From Arthrobacter psychrolactophilus (lineage in GTDB: Bacteria > Actinomycetota > Actinomycetes > Actinomycetales > Micrococcaceae): a stretch of 64,000 bases of DNA. The DNA lies in assembly GCF_003219795.1 (NCBI RefSeq), contig NZ_QJVC01000015.1:1-64000 (forward strand), written 5' to 3'. Made by a program: the position numbers and the translations under genes. Shown here in pieces: positions 27,003 to 34,032 of this stretch; position 1 is the stretch's first letter, and every line of letters begins with the position of its first letter. The notes under the pieces were generated by a model, which ran no database searches, was not told where the DNA came from, and saw only the letters and a list, made by a program, of their open reading frames with translations.

Positions 27003-27722
27003 CTACGTCCCGGCCGGGAACAGCGCTGTGATGCCCAACAGAACTACGGCCAGGATTGGAAAGAGCCATTCGGTGATGAGCCCTAACCAGCGTGCCTTGA
27101 GCGTGGTGGTCGTGCCGTCCTCCAATGGGTGGATGACAGGATCTGGTTTCTCGCGAAGATTGAGGACAGTGCCGATCGTCGAGAGGAATATCAGCAGTCC
27201 GACGCTGATGAGTAACACTGGCGTGGGCGGGATGGACAGTAGTGCATCGTCGGCTGTATCTGGGGTCAGAATTGCAGAAAATACGCCGAAAGTGCCGCCA
27301 ATCAATGGGACGGCAAGCACCGCCCAGAAGTGCCGGAGTAGAAACGGCAGATACAGCGGCAAAGCCACAACAATCGCGGCCAGGACAACCCAAAAGATCA
27401 GCTGCAAGCCGCCAATGAACAACTGCCCGCCCGCCAGCCACGGGGTCAGGGCCGCAGAGAATACGAGGAATAGGACCAGGCTAGTGGTGCCGAGCGCGAG
27501 GGTCCTACGCATATCCTTCCTAAAAGGCCGGACCGATCCGCCAGCTAGCTCGGCAGCGTATCTGCGGGGCGTGCCAAAGGCTTCCTCGGGGGACTGGCCG
27601 GAATCGGCCAGAAACTCCTCGACCGTGGCGAGAGTATCTCCGATCGACTTCCCCGAGACGTCGTTGAGGCGTAGTTCCAGGGTTAGCTCGTCCAGCCACT
27701 TCTTGTGGGACGCGGTCTTCAT
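27003..27722 (-). CDS. HAAS/DUF1700-like membrane protein paired with PadR regulator
   Basis: 239 residues. The N-terminal 75 residues form the short helical domain typical of proteins next to PadR regulators (WLDELTLELRLNDVSGKSIGDTLATVEEFLADSGQSPEEAFG). About five hydrophobic segments follow (VLFLVFSAALTPWLAG, FWVVLAAIVVALPLYLPFLL, VLLISVGLLIFLSTIGTVL, WLFPILAVVLLGITALF). ATG 27722 follows AAGGAG by 7 nt, better than the ATG overlapping the PadR stop. The function is unknown; such pairs are thought to sense envelope state. Confidence 0.8.
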   Translation of the reverse strand: MKTASHKKWLDELTLELRLNDVSGKSIGDTLATVEEFLADSGQSPEEAFGTPRRYAAELAGGSVRPFRKDMRRTLALGTTSLVLFLVFSAALTPWLAGGQLFIGGLQLIFWVVLAAIVVALPLYLPFLLRHFWAVLAVPLIGGTFGVFSAILTPDTADDALLSIPPTPVLLISVGLLIFLSTIGTVLNLREKPDPVIHPLEDGTTTTLKARWLGLITEWLFPILAVVLLGITALFPAGT

Positions 27723-27736
27723 CGTTTGCTCCTTGG

Positions 27737-28099
27737 TCATTGCAAAACTCCTCGATCGGGGGCTGCGGCGAGGAACGCCGTCGTACTTTGAGTGAAGCTG
27801 AGCCATTGTTGGCACTGGTGTTCCAACTCGGTGCGTCCGGCCGAGGTCAGGGAGAAGTACTTTCTACCGGGGCCGCTTTCGCCGGCACGCCACTCGACCT
27901 CGACCCACCCCGCCGTTTCAAAGCGGGTCAGGAGTGGGTAGAGTGTGCCGCCCTTGAAGGTCCCAAGACCCGCCTGCTCCAATGCGGTGATGATGGCGTA
28001 GCCGTAACTGGGGCCGTCTTTAAGTGCCTGAAGGGCGCACAGCCCAAGGGACGCGCGGTTCCAATCCCCGGGCCACGGCTCTGCTGCTGATAAATCCAT
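27737..28099 (-). CDS. PadR-family transcriptional regulator
   Basis: 120 residues with the PadR winged helix (LGLCALQALKDGPSYGYAIITALEQAG, TFKGGTLYPLLTRFETAGWVEVEW, GRKYFSLTSAGRTELE). It is cotranscribed with the membrane protein that follows 14 nt later. It probably controls its own operon, which is a common PadR arrangement. It interrupts the fucose island but has no apparent link to fucose. Confidence 0.88.
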   Translation of the reverse strand: MDLSAAEPWPGDWNRASLGLCALQALKDGPSYGYAIITALEQAGLGTFKGGTLYPLLTRFETAGWVEVEWRAGESGPGRKYFSLTSAGRTELEHQCQQWLSFTQSTTAFLAAAPDRGVLQ

Positions 28100-28145
28100 A
28101 ACTAGATCGTATGTCTAACTAGTTAGTGTGACAACCCCTGAGACG

Positions 28146-28185
28146 CAGAAAGCCCATCGGTCAGGGGTGGCGGATGGGCTTTCTG
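28146..28185. terminator. Hairpin after FadR-type fucose regulator
   Basis: A 13-bp perfect stem (28146-28158 with 28173-28185) lies 14 nt past the regulator stop on the minus strand. There is no strong U-run. Probable terminator. Confidence 0.55.
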
Positions 28186-28198
28186 GGTGTGATTGCGC

Positions 28199-28870
28199 CT
28201 AGAGCGCTTGGCGGAGCCAATGTTCAACGCCGCTGATGTGAACCGTCAGGAGTGCCTTGGCGAGCTCGGCGTCGCCGCGTTCCAGGGCCTCGATGATGGC
28301 GCCGTGTTCGGAGAGTGTGCGGTCGACGGCCTTCTCCTGGGTGAGTCCGCGCCAGATGCGTGCACGTACGGTGCCGCTGGAGAGTCCGTCCAGAACGCTG
28401 GAAAGATAGGCATTATTCGCCGCTGAGGTGATGAGCTGATGGAAAACAAGGTCGTGGTCCACGAGCTGTTCCACGCTGGTGGAATCGTCAATGTTTTCCA
28501 TGGTAGCCCGAAGCCCGGCGATTTCTTCAGTGGTGATGCGCCCGGCGGCGATGGCGGCGGCTGCCGGTTCGAGGATGCGGCGAACCTCGAAGATTTCCAA
28601 GATGGATTCGTCCTGGTGGAGATCCACGATAAACGTCATGGCTTCCGTCAGCAGCTTGGGCTCCAGGCTTGTCACATAGGTACCGTCGCCGCGGCGAACG
28701 TCGAGCACCTTGATGATTTCCAGAGCCTTGACGGCTTCGCGTAAGGAGCTGCGAGATAGTCCCAGCTTTTCGCTGAGTTCCTTCTCCGGGGGGAGGCGAT
28801 CGCCGGCGGAGAGCTCTCCGGAGATGAGCATGTCCTTGATTTTTGTGATTGCTTCGTCGGTTACGGCCAT
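28199..28870 (-). CDS. GntR-family FadR/FCD repressor, probable fucose-pathway regulator
   Basis: 223 residues with a winged helix (GDRLPPEKELSEKLGLSRSSLREAVKALEIIKVLDVRRGDGTYV) and an FCD helical domain carrying spaced ligands (DHDLVFHQL, LSEHGAIIEAL). It lies at the end of the fucose island, on the opposite strand to the transport operon. Its promoter has the same ACATCCGA word found at the two catabolic and transport promoters, so it probably represses the island and itself. The inducer would be a fucose-derived acid such as fuconate or ketodeoxyfuconate (inferred). Confidence 0.85.
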   Translation of the reverse strand: MAVTDEAITKIKDMLISGELSAGDRLPPEKELSEKLGLSRSSLREAVKALEIIKVLDVRRGDGTYVTSLEPKLLTEAMTFIVDLHQDESILEIFEVRRILEPAAAAIAAGRITTEEIAGLRATMENIDDSTSVEQLVDHDLVFHQLITSAANNAYLSSVLDGLSSGTVRARIWRGLTQEKAVDRTLSEHGAIIEALERGDAELAKALLTVHISGVEHWLRQAL

Positions 28871-28884
28871 AGGGTCAGTCTAAT

Positions 28885-28896
28885 GGTCGGATGTTT
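28885..28896. promoter_or_regulatory. Autoregulatory operator of fucose repressor
   Basis: GGTCGGATGTTT (AAACATCCGACC on the minus strand) lies 15 nt upstream of the repressor start. It matches one half and centre of the AAACATCCGATGTTT operator. Confidence 0.55.
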
Positions 28897-28940
28897 ATTT
28901 GCTAAGCCGCGTGCCGACTAACATGACCAGACTTCTGCAG

Positions 28941-29231
28941 CTAAGTACGGTCATCCGGAGGATTGGAGGTCTGTTGTGATTGTGGATATTCGTCAGAGGG
29001 ATCTAGCAGCTCTTGGATTTCAGCGTATGAGGTAGTAATTCCGCTACGTTTCTGGAATGCTGCCCAACTCGAGGGCGTCATAGTAGGGGATGCTGCGGGC
29101 TCGGCGGTGGCCTGTGTCTTTTCGGCTTGTTGCGCCCGACGTTTTAGGATCTTGGCTCTTATTGCGCGTTTGAACGCATGTGCCGCGAAGAGAAAGATTG
29201 CCATGAAAGCTATCGTTACGAATATCTCCAT
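28941..29231 (-). CDS. Small membrane protein of unknown function
   Basis: 96 residues. One N-terminal membrane helix (IFVTIAFMAIFLFAAHAF) is followed by a basic stretch (KRAIRAKILKRRAQQ) and a polar tail that should lie in the cytoplasm. AGGAG stands 6 nt before the ATG, which supports translation. No family is recognised. Confidence 0.65.
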   Translation of the reverse strand: MEIFVTIAFMAIFLFAAHAFKRAIRAKILKRRAQQAEKTQATAEPAASPTMTPSSWAAFQKRSGITTSYAEIQELLDPSDEYPQSQQTSNPPDDRT

Positions 29232-29303
29232 AAAGCACTCCTGAACTCTAGGTTTCTTTAAACGAATCTTATAAAAGTCAGGCCTCGTCGCGGCCTCTGA
29301 CCC

Positions 29304-29370
29304 GCCGAGGTGACATACATGGTGGCCTCAGCCCACCATGTATGTCACCTGTGCATATGGTGCCTCGGCA
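29304..29370. repeat. Intergenic palindrome F
   Basis: An 18-bp perfect stem (29308-29325 with 29333-29350, 7-nt loop, core GGTGACATACATGG) plus outer arms GCCGAGG/CCTCGGC form a long cruciform-capable repeat. It sits in the 229-base gap between the small membrane gene and tRNA-Ser, with no gene inside. Confidence 0.8.
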
Positions 29371-29420
29371 CAAGCATATTAAGAACTGCTCGGTGACTTC
29401 GTTAAGTCATCGGAGACAGA

Positions 29421-29453
29421 AAAGCACCCCCGATGAATCATCGGGGGTGCTTT
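29421..29453 (-). terminator. Terminator of tRNA-Ser(GCT)
   Basis: A 14-bp stem (29421-29434 with 29440-29453) is flanked by A/T runs, 8 nt past the 3' end of the tRNA. Confidence 0.85.
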
Positions 29454-29460
29454 TTCTCTG

Positions 29461-29548
29461 CGGAGACGGGGAGATTTGAACTCCCGGTGGAGTTGTGCCC
29501 CACACTTCATTAGCAGTGAAGCCCATTCGGCCGCTCTGGCACGTCTCC
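29461..29548 (-). tRNA. tRNA-Ser (anticodon GCT)
   Basis: 88-nt class II tRNA with a long variable arm. Acceptor GGAGACG/CGTCTCC, anticodon loop CTGCTAA giving GCT, discriminator G. CCA is not encoded. Confidence 0.95.
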
Positions 29549-29651
29549 AGCACTGGCTAAGGTAGAAGCCCCTAACCAGCATCCCAAACTTTACCCACTA
29601 GTTGCCCCACAAAGCAAAACGAGAGGGCCTCTGAGTGAAAATCAGGACAAA

Positions 29652-31754
29652 TTACAACTTTTCATTCAATGCCCGCCACAAGAATTCGTGCGAGGCTGTG
29701 TGCAATCGAGCGGCTTGCTCGTTGTTCCCCGCACCAGAATGGCCGCCCTCGAGTGCCTCGTGGAACCACACCGGGATGCCCATGGCCTCCATACGCGCCG
29801 CCATCTTGCGCGCCTGCACCGGGCCCACCCGGTCATCGGAGGTAGCTGTCCAGATGAAGGTCGACGGGTACTTAACCCCTGTGCGCAGCAGGTGGTACGG
29901 CGAGAAGGTCTTGATGAATTCCCATTGTTCGGGCACGTCCGGGTCGCCGTATTCGGCAATCCACGACGCGCCTGCCGAGAGTTTCGTGTATCGGCGCATG
30001 TCCAGCAACGGCACCCCGCACGAGATCGCGCCGAACAATTCGGGGTAGTGCGTGAGCATATTGCCCACCAAAAGTCCGCCGTTGCTGCCGCCCGCGCAGC
30101 CCAACTTTGCGGCAGTGGCGACCCCGCGTGCCGACAGATCCCTGGCCACGGCGGCGAAGTCCTCGTACGCGCGGTGCCGGTTTTCCTGCAGTGCGGCCGT
30201 GTGCCAGCTGGGCCCGTACTCGCCACCTCCCCGGATGTTGGCCACCACAAAGACGCCCCCGCGCTCCAACCAGCTGCGTCCTGTCGCGCCGCTATAGGCC
30301 GGCGTGCGCGACACCTCGAACCCGCCATAACCACTCACCAAGGTGGGGTTCCCGCCGTCGAGCTTTATGTTTTTGGGCCCGACCTGGAAGTACGGGACAC
30401 GGGTGCCGTCGGCGGAGGTGACGAAGTGCTGCTCGACGCTGTACTTCTCCGCGTCGAAGAACGACGGCGCCTCCCGCACCAGTGCGGCCGGCGTCGCCTC
30501 GGTCGGGGGAACAGTCAGAGCGCCGCGGTACACGGTGGACGGGGTGAGGAACCCGGTCGCGATGAGCCAATAGTCATTGCCCGCCTCGGGATCCTCGTTG
30601 TCCACGGCATAGGCGTCCACGGAGTGCAGGGGTGGGCAGGCGTCAAGCTCCGTGGCCGCGAAATCGTCGGCGGGGGACAGGCGCAAAATCTTGGAGGAAA
30701 CATCGGACAAGAGGTTCAGGAGCAGGTAATCGCGCGTCCAGCTCCAGGACTGCAACGATTGGGCAGTGGACGGGGCAAAGATGGTGCGCACCTCCCGGCT
30801 GCCGGCCATGAACGCCTCGAGCTCGATGACCAGCAAGGTGCCGGCGGCGTAGAGAGTCCCGCCAACAGTCCAGTCCGTGCGAGGCCGGAGCAGCAGCCAT
30901 TCATGGTGCAGGGAGACGCTCATGTCGTCGGGGACCTCGATGTGTACCCACTCCTCGCCCACCCGCAGATAGCTGCGGCTGTTGTAGAAGTCCAGCACGT
31001 CATAGGCCACGTCCCGCTCAAATCCGGGCGTGCTGCTGTGCGAAACGCCACCGCTGAGGTGATCCAGCGGCACGGAGAACAGAGGCTCTTTGGCGGCCAT
31101 GTCGCTCAGGGATTCGCCACGACGCAAAACCCGCGTGGCGGCCGGGTACGAGGACGCCGTCATGGAGCCCTCGCCCGTGTCTGTGCCGACGTACAACGTG
31201 TCCGCATCCAACCAGCCGAGGCGAGTCTTCGCCGTCGGAAGTTCAAAGCCGCCCGGCACAAAACTTAGGGTGGAGAGGTCAAACTCGCGGTAGGCCACGG
31301 CGTCTCCGCCATCGGGGGAGAGAGCCACCATGACGTGGCGGTATTCTTCCCCAGGAGCGGGGCGCAACAGGGTCGCGCCGGCCCAGAACCAATCCTTGCC
31401 GGAGCTGGCGCACAGGGCGTCGATGTCCAGGAGCACCTCCCATTGCGGAGCGGAACTGAGATAGCTCTCCCACCTAGTGCGGCGCCACAGGCCGCGCGGA
31501 TTCGCCGCATCGCGCCAGAAGTTGTAATACCAATCCCCGCGCTTGGACACCATGGGAATCCGGTCCTTGGAGTCCAAGACCTCTAAAACCGAGGCCTCCA
31601 AATCCGTATAGGCAGCGTTAACCAGGGCGGCGTCAGTCCGGGCATTGCGCTCGCGGACCCACGCCATGGCGTCGTCGCCGTGGATGTCCTCGAGCCAGAG
31701 AAATTCATCGTGCGGTTGGTCGGCCAGGGCAAGGGGTGCGGCAGCTTCAGTCAT
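29652..31754 (-). CDS. Prolyl oligopeptidase family serine peptidase (S9A)
   Basis: 700 residues. An N-terminal beta-propeller region (DEFLWLEDIHGDDAMAWV) is followed by a C-terminal peptidase with nucleophile GGSNGGLLVG, the aspartate in TSDDRVGPVQARKM and the histidine in LEGGHSGAGN. It cleaves short peptides after proline and is probably cytosolic because no signal peptide is visible. ATG 31754 is chosen because TAGGAT (31762-31767) ends 7 nt before it, as in a leaderless message. Downstream lies tRNA-Ser. Confidence 0.93.
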   Translation of the reverse strand: MTEAAAPLALADQPHDEFLWLEDIHGDDAMAWVRERNARTDAALVNAAYTDLEASVLEVLDSKDRIPMVSKRGDWYYNFWRDAANPRGLWRRTRWESYLSSAPQWEVLLDIDALCASSGKDWFWAGATLLRPAPGEEYRHVMVALSPDGGDAVAYREFDLSTLSFVPGGFELPTAKTRLGWLDADTLYVGTDTGEGSMTASSYPAATRVLRRGESLSDMAAKEPLFSVPLDHLSGGVSHSSTPGFERDVAYDVLDFYNSRSYLRVGEEWVHIEVPDDMSVSLHHEWLLLRPRTDWTVGGTLYAAGTLLVIELEAFMAGSREVRTIFAPSTAQSLQSWSWTRDYLLLNLLSDVSSKILRLSPADDFAATELDACPPLHSVDAYAVDNEDPEAGNDYWLIATGFLTPSTVYRGALTVPPTEATPAALVREAPSFFDAEKYSVEQHFVTSADGTRVPYFQVGPKNIKLDGGNPTLVSGYGGFEVSRTPAYSGATGRSWLERGGVFVVANIRGGGEYGPSWHTAALQENRHRAYEDFAAVARDLSARGVATAAKLGCAGGSNGGLLVGNMLTHYPELFGAISCGVPLLDMRRYTKLSAGASWIAEYGDPDVPEQWEFIKTFSPYHLLRTGVKYPSTFIWTATSDDRVGPVQARKMAARMEAMGIPVWFHEALEGGHSGAGNNEQAARLHTASHEFLWRALNEKL

Positions 31755-31761
31755 AGCCACC

Positions 31762-31767
31762 ATCCTA
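31762..31767 (-). promoter_or_regulatory. Leaderless-type -10 box of prolyl oligopeptidase
   Basis: TAGGAT on the minus strand, 7 nt before the ATG at 31754. Confidence 0.5.
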
Positions 31768-31800
31768 GGCACGACGGCGCAGGCTGCCCGGCATTGTTCT

Positions 31801-31877
31801 GTTCTGCGTAAAGTTCAGCGCCAACTTGCCGCAGAACAGTGTTGTGCGGCAAGTTCACGGCGAACTTTACGCAGAAC
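31801..31877. repeat. Intergenic palindrome B, four alternating arms
   Basis: Four copies of GTTCTGCGKMAAGTTC in orientation + - + - (31801-31816, 31822-31837, 31841-31856, 31862-31877). Neighbouring pairs, or the outermost pair, can form hairpins. It lies between two divergent genes, upstream of both -10 boxes. Confidence 0.8.
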
Positions 31878-31959
31878 CGAACATTCGCCCGCCGCCGGCC
31901 CGCCCAGCGCCCCGCACGCCCACTGGACGCCCGGACAGGGGCGGCTTGGGGCCATCCGT

Positions 31960-31965
31960 TAGGCT
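31960..31965 (+). promoter_or_regulatory. Leaderless-type -10 box of FAD-binding protein
   Basis: TAGGCT ending 6 nt before the GTG at 31972, identical in form to the senX3 promoter at 57264-57269. Confidence 0.5.
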
Positions 31966-31971
31966 CAAAGG

Positions 31972-33924
31972 GTGGAATCTATGGGTGTGCAGAGCGTTGT
32001 CATTGTTGGGGCGGGTCCTCGCGGGACTTCCGTCATGGAACGACTCTTGGCGCACCACGCGGCCCAGCAAGATTCGGCCGCACGCAAGGAGCTCCGGATT
32101 CACCTCGTGGATCCGTTCCCGCCGGGCGCTGGCCACGTGTGGCGAACCGAGCAGTCGCGCCTGTACCTGATGAACACGCAGAGTTTCTTCCCCACGCTGA
32201 TCCCGGATCAAGGCGTCGGCGCCCCGCCCCTGGCCGGCTGCAGCTTCAACGAGTGGCGCGCCGCCCAGCGAGCCACTCCCTGGGCCCTCCTCAGCGACGG
32301 CGACATAGATGAGCTGGCTGGCCTGAGGCCCAACAATTTCCCTAGTCGCGCCCTGTACGGCCGCTACCTGAGTTGGTGCTTTGAGCAGCTCACCCAAACC
32401 CTGCCCGACGGCGTGAGTCTCACCATTCACCGCACCGAGGCGAAGCGGGTGGCGAAGGACCATGTGAACGGGGGCTTCGTCGTCGGGCTTCAACACGGGG
32501 AGAAGTTGCACGCCGATCAGGTGGTGCTGGCCCTAGGTCATGTGGATTCCAAGCTCAGCCCTGCCCAGCGGGAACTGCGCGAGGAGGCGCGGTCGCACGG
32601 GCTCAGCTATTTCCCGCCGGCCGTGCCCAATGACGTGGACTGGGAGCTGCTGCCCGCGGGCGAAACTGTACTGGTCCGTGGCATGGGATTGAACTTTTTT
32701 GACGTCCTGGGTCAGCTGACGGAGGGGCGCGGCGGCGTTTTTGAGCCGACCGGACTGCCCGCGGGAGAGGCGCTGCGCTATGTGCCGTCGGGGCGGGAGC
32801 CGGTCATCGTGGGGGCCTCGCGCCGTGGCACGCCGTACCGGGCCAAGGCCGAGATGGACAGTTATTACCCGGCCAGCGTCACACTGCGCTTCCTCGGCGA
32901 GGATGCCGTCGCCGCGATTCGGGACATGGGCGCCACCGCCGGTTTCGACCACGACATCTGGCCGCTGCTGCACCGCGACACGCTTTGGGCGTATTACACG
33001 ACGCTTGCCCGGACCCGCCCCGACGCGGTGAGTGCCGAGCTGCTGCCGGAGTTGGATGCGCTTCTCCCGGAAGGGCTCGACGGCGGAGCGCCGGCTTGGG
33101 CAACTCGGCTTAAGGAGCTGCTGGCCCGCCATGTGCGCGAGGACCAGATTCTGGATTTGGAGGGGCTGGCGCGGCCTTTGGCGCGGCACCCTTTGCGGGC
33201 TGGCGAGGAACATCGTTTTGCTTCCTATGCCGATATGGACGCCGCCGTTCTAGAGTATTTGGCCGCCGATGCCGCCGGGTCCGCACTGGGCGAGGACGAC
33301 CCCGTGAAGATGGCGATTGGTGCCTTGAACGCCGGCCGCGCCATCATCAAATCCCTCGTGGCCGATGGCGGCATCACGCAGGGTTCATGGCTGGGCGAGC
33401 TGCGCGGCTGGTTTGAAAGCTTTGTCGAGGGCCTGGCCAGTGGGCCGCCGGCGGTTCGGATGGAGCAGTTGGCCGCGCTGGTACGTGCCGAGGTGGTGCA
33501 CTTTGCCGGTCCCGATCCGTTGTTCCGGATCACACATGGAGTTTTTACTGCCGGTTCGCCGTGGGTGGCCGGTGCTCCCTGGGAGGCCCGGTACCTCGTG
33601 GAGGCGCTGGCTCCGGCCAATAACGTCACGTTCAGCGATTCGCCCTTGATGCAGAATCTTTTGGCCGACGGCTTGGCCCGCCCGCGCCACATGTTGGCGT
33701 CCGACGGCGAGCCCGTCGTGACGAGCGGTTGGGACGTTTCGGCGCCGCCGTACCGCACCCTGGACGGTGTGGGTGAACCGGTCGAGGGCCTGTACGTTGT
33801 GGGCTTGCAGCTGTCCTCGGTGCAGTGGGGCACGGCCATCGCCGCCGAGGCCTCGGCGAAGTACCGCAGTGGCTATCGCACGGTCCGCGACACGGACGCG
33901 ATCGCCGCACACATCCTGCGCTGA
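31972..33924 (+). CDS. FAD/NAD(P)-binding protein, function unknown
   Basis: 650 residues. The N-terminus has a dinucleotide-binding motif (VVIVGAGPRGTSVMERLL), then a long region typical of the NAD_binding_9 group (VDPFPPGAGHVWRTEQSRLYLMNTQ) and the C-terminal GLYVVGLQLSSVQWGTAIAAE. It resembles oxidoreductases of the N-hydroxylating monooxygenase type, but the substrate is unknown. The start is GTG 31972 if leaderless; ATG 31981, 8 nt after AAGGG, is the alternative. It ends just before a strong bidirectional terminator. Confidence 0.85.
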   Translation: MESMGVQSVVIVGAGPRGTSVMERLLAHHAAQQDSAARKELRIHLVDPFPPGAGHVWRTEQSRLYLMNTQSFFPTLIPDQGVGAPPLAGCSFNEWRAAQRATPWALLSDGDIDELAGLRPNNFPSRALYGRYLSWCFEQLTQTLPDGVSLTIHRTEAKRVAKDHVNGGFVVGLQHGEKLHADQVVLALGHVDSKLSPAQRELREEARSHGLSYFPPAVPNDVDWELLPAGETVLVRGMGLNFFDVLGQLTEGRGGVFEPTGLPAGEALRYVPSGREPVIVGASRRGTPYRAKAEMDSYYPASVTLRFLGEDAVAAIRDMGATAGFDHDIWPLLHRDTLWAYYTTLARTRPDAVSAELLPELDALLPEGLDGGAPAWATRLKELLARHVREDQILDLEGLARPLARHPLRAGEEHRFASYADMDAAVLEYLAADAAGSALGEDDPVKMAIGALNAGRAIIKSLVADGGITQGSWLGELRGWFESFVEGLASGPPAVRMEQLAALVRAEVVHFAGPDPLFRITHGVFTAGSPWVAGAPWEARYLVEALAPANNVTFSDSPLMQNLLADGLARPRHMLASDGEPVVTSGWDVSAPPYRTLDGVGEPVEGLYVVGLQLSSVQWGTAIAAEASAKYRSGYRTVRDTDAIAAHILR

Positions 33925-33953
33925 CACAGTGCCCAACATTGCACCCAAAAAAT

Positions 33954-34011
33954 GATCCCGGTTCGGCTCCTCGCACCAGAAACAGTGCATGCGAGGAGCC
34001 GAACCGGGATC
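33954..34011. terminator. Bidirectional terminator, 22-bp stem
   Basis: 33954-33975 pairs perfectly with 33990-34011 around a 14-nt loop, between the convergent FAD-protein and nuclease genes. Confidence 0.85.
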
Positions 34012-34032
34012 AGATTCTCAGGCTCAGTCCAA

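Noticed and set aside
29688-31268. 526-codon open frame on the + strand
   Set aside because: Antisense to prolyl oligopeptidase, with low-complexity Gly/Arg/His-rich product and no motif.
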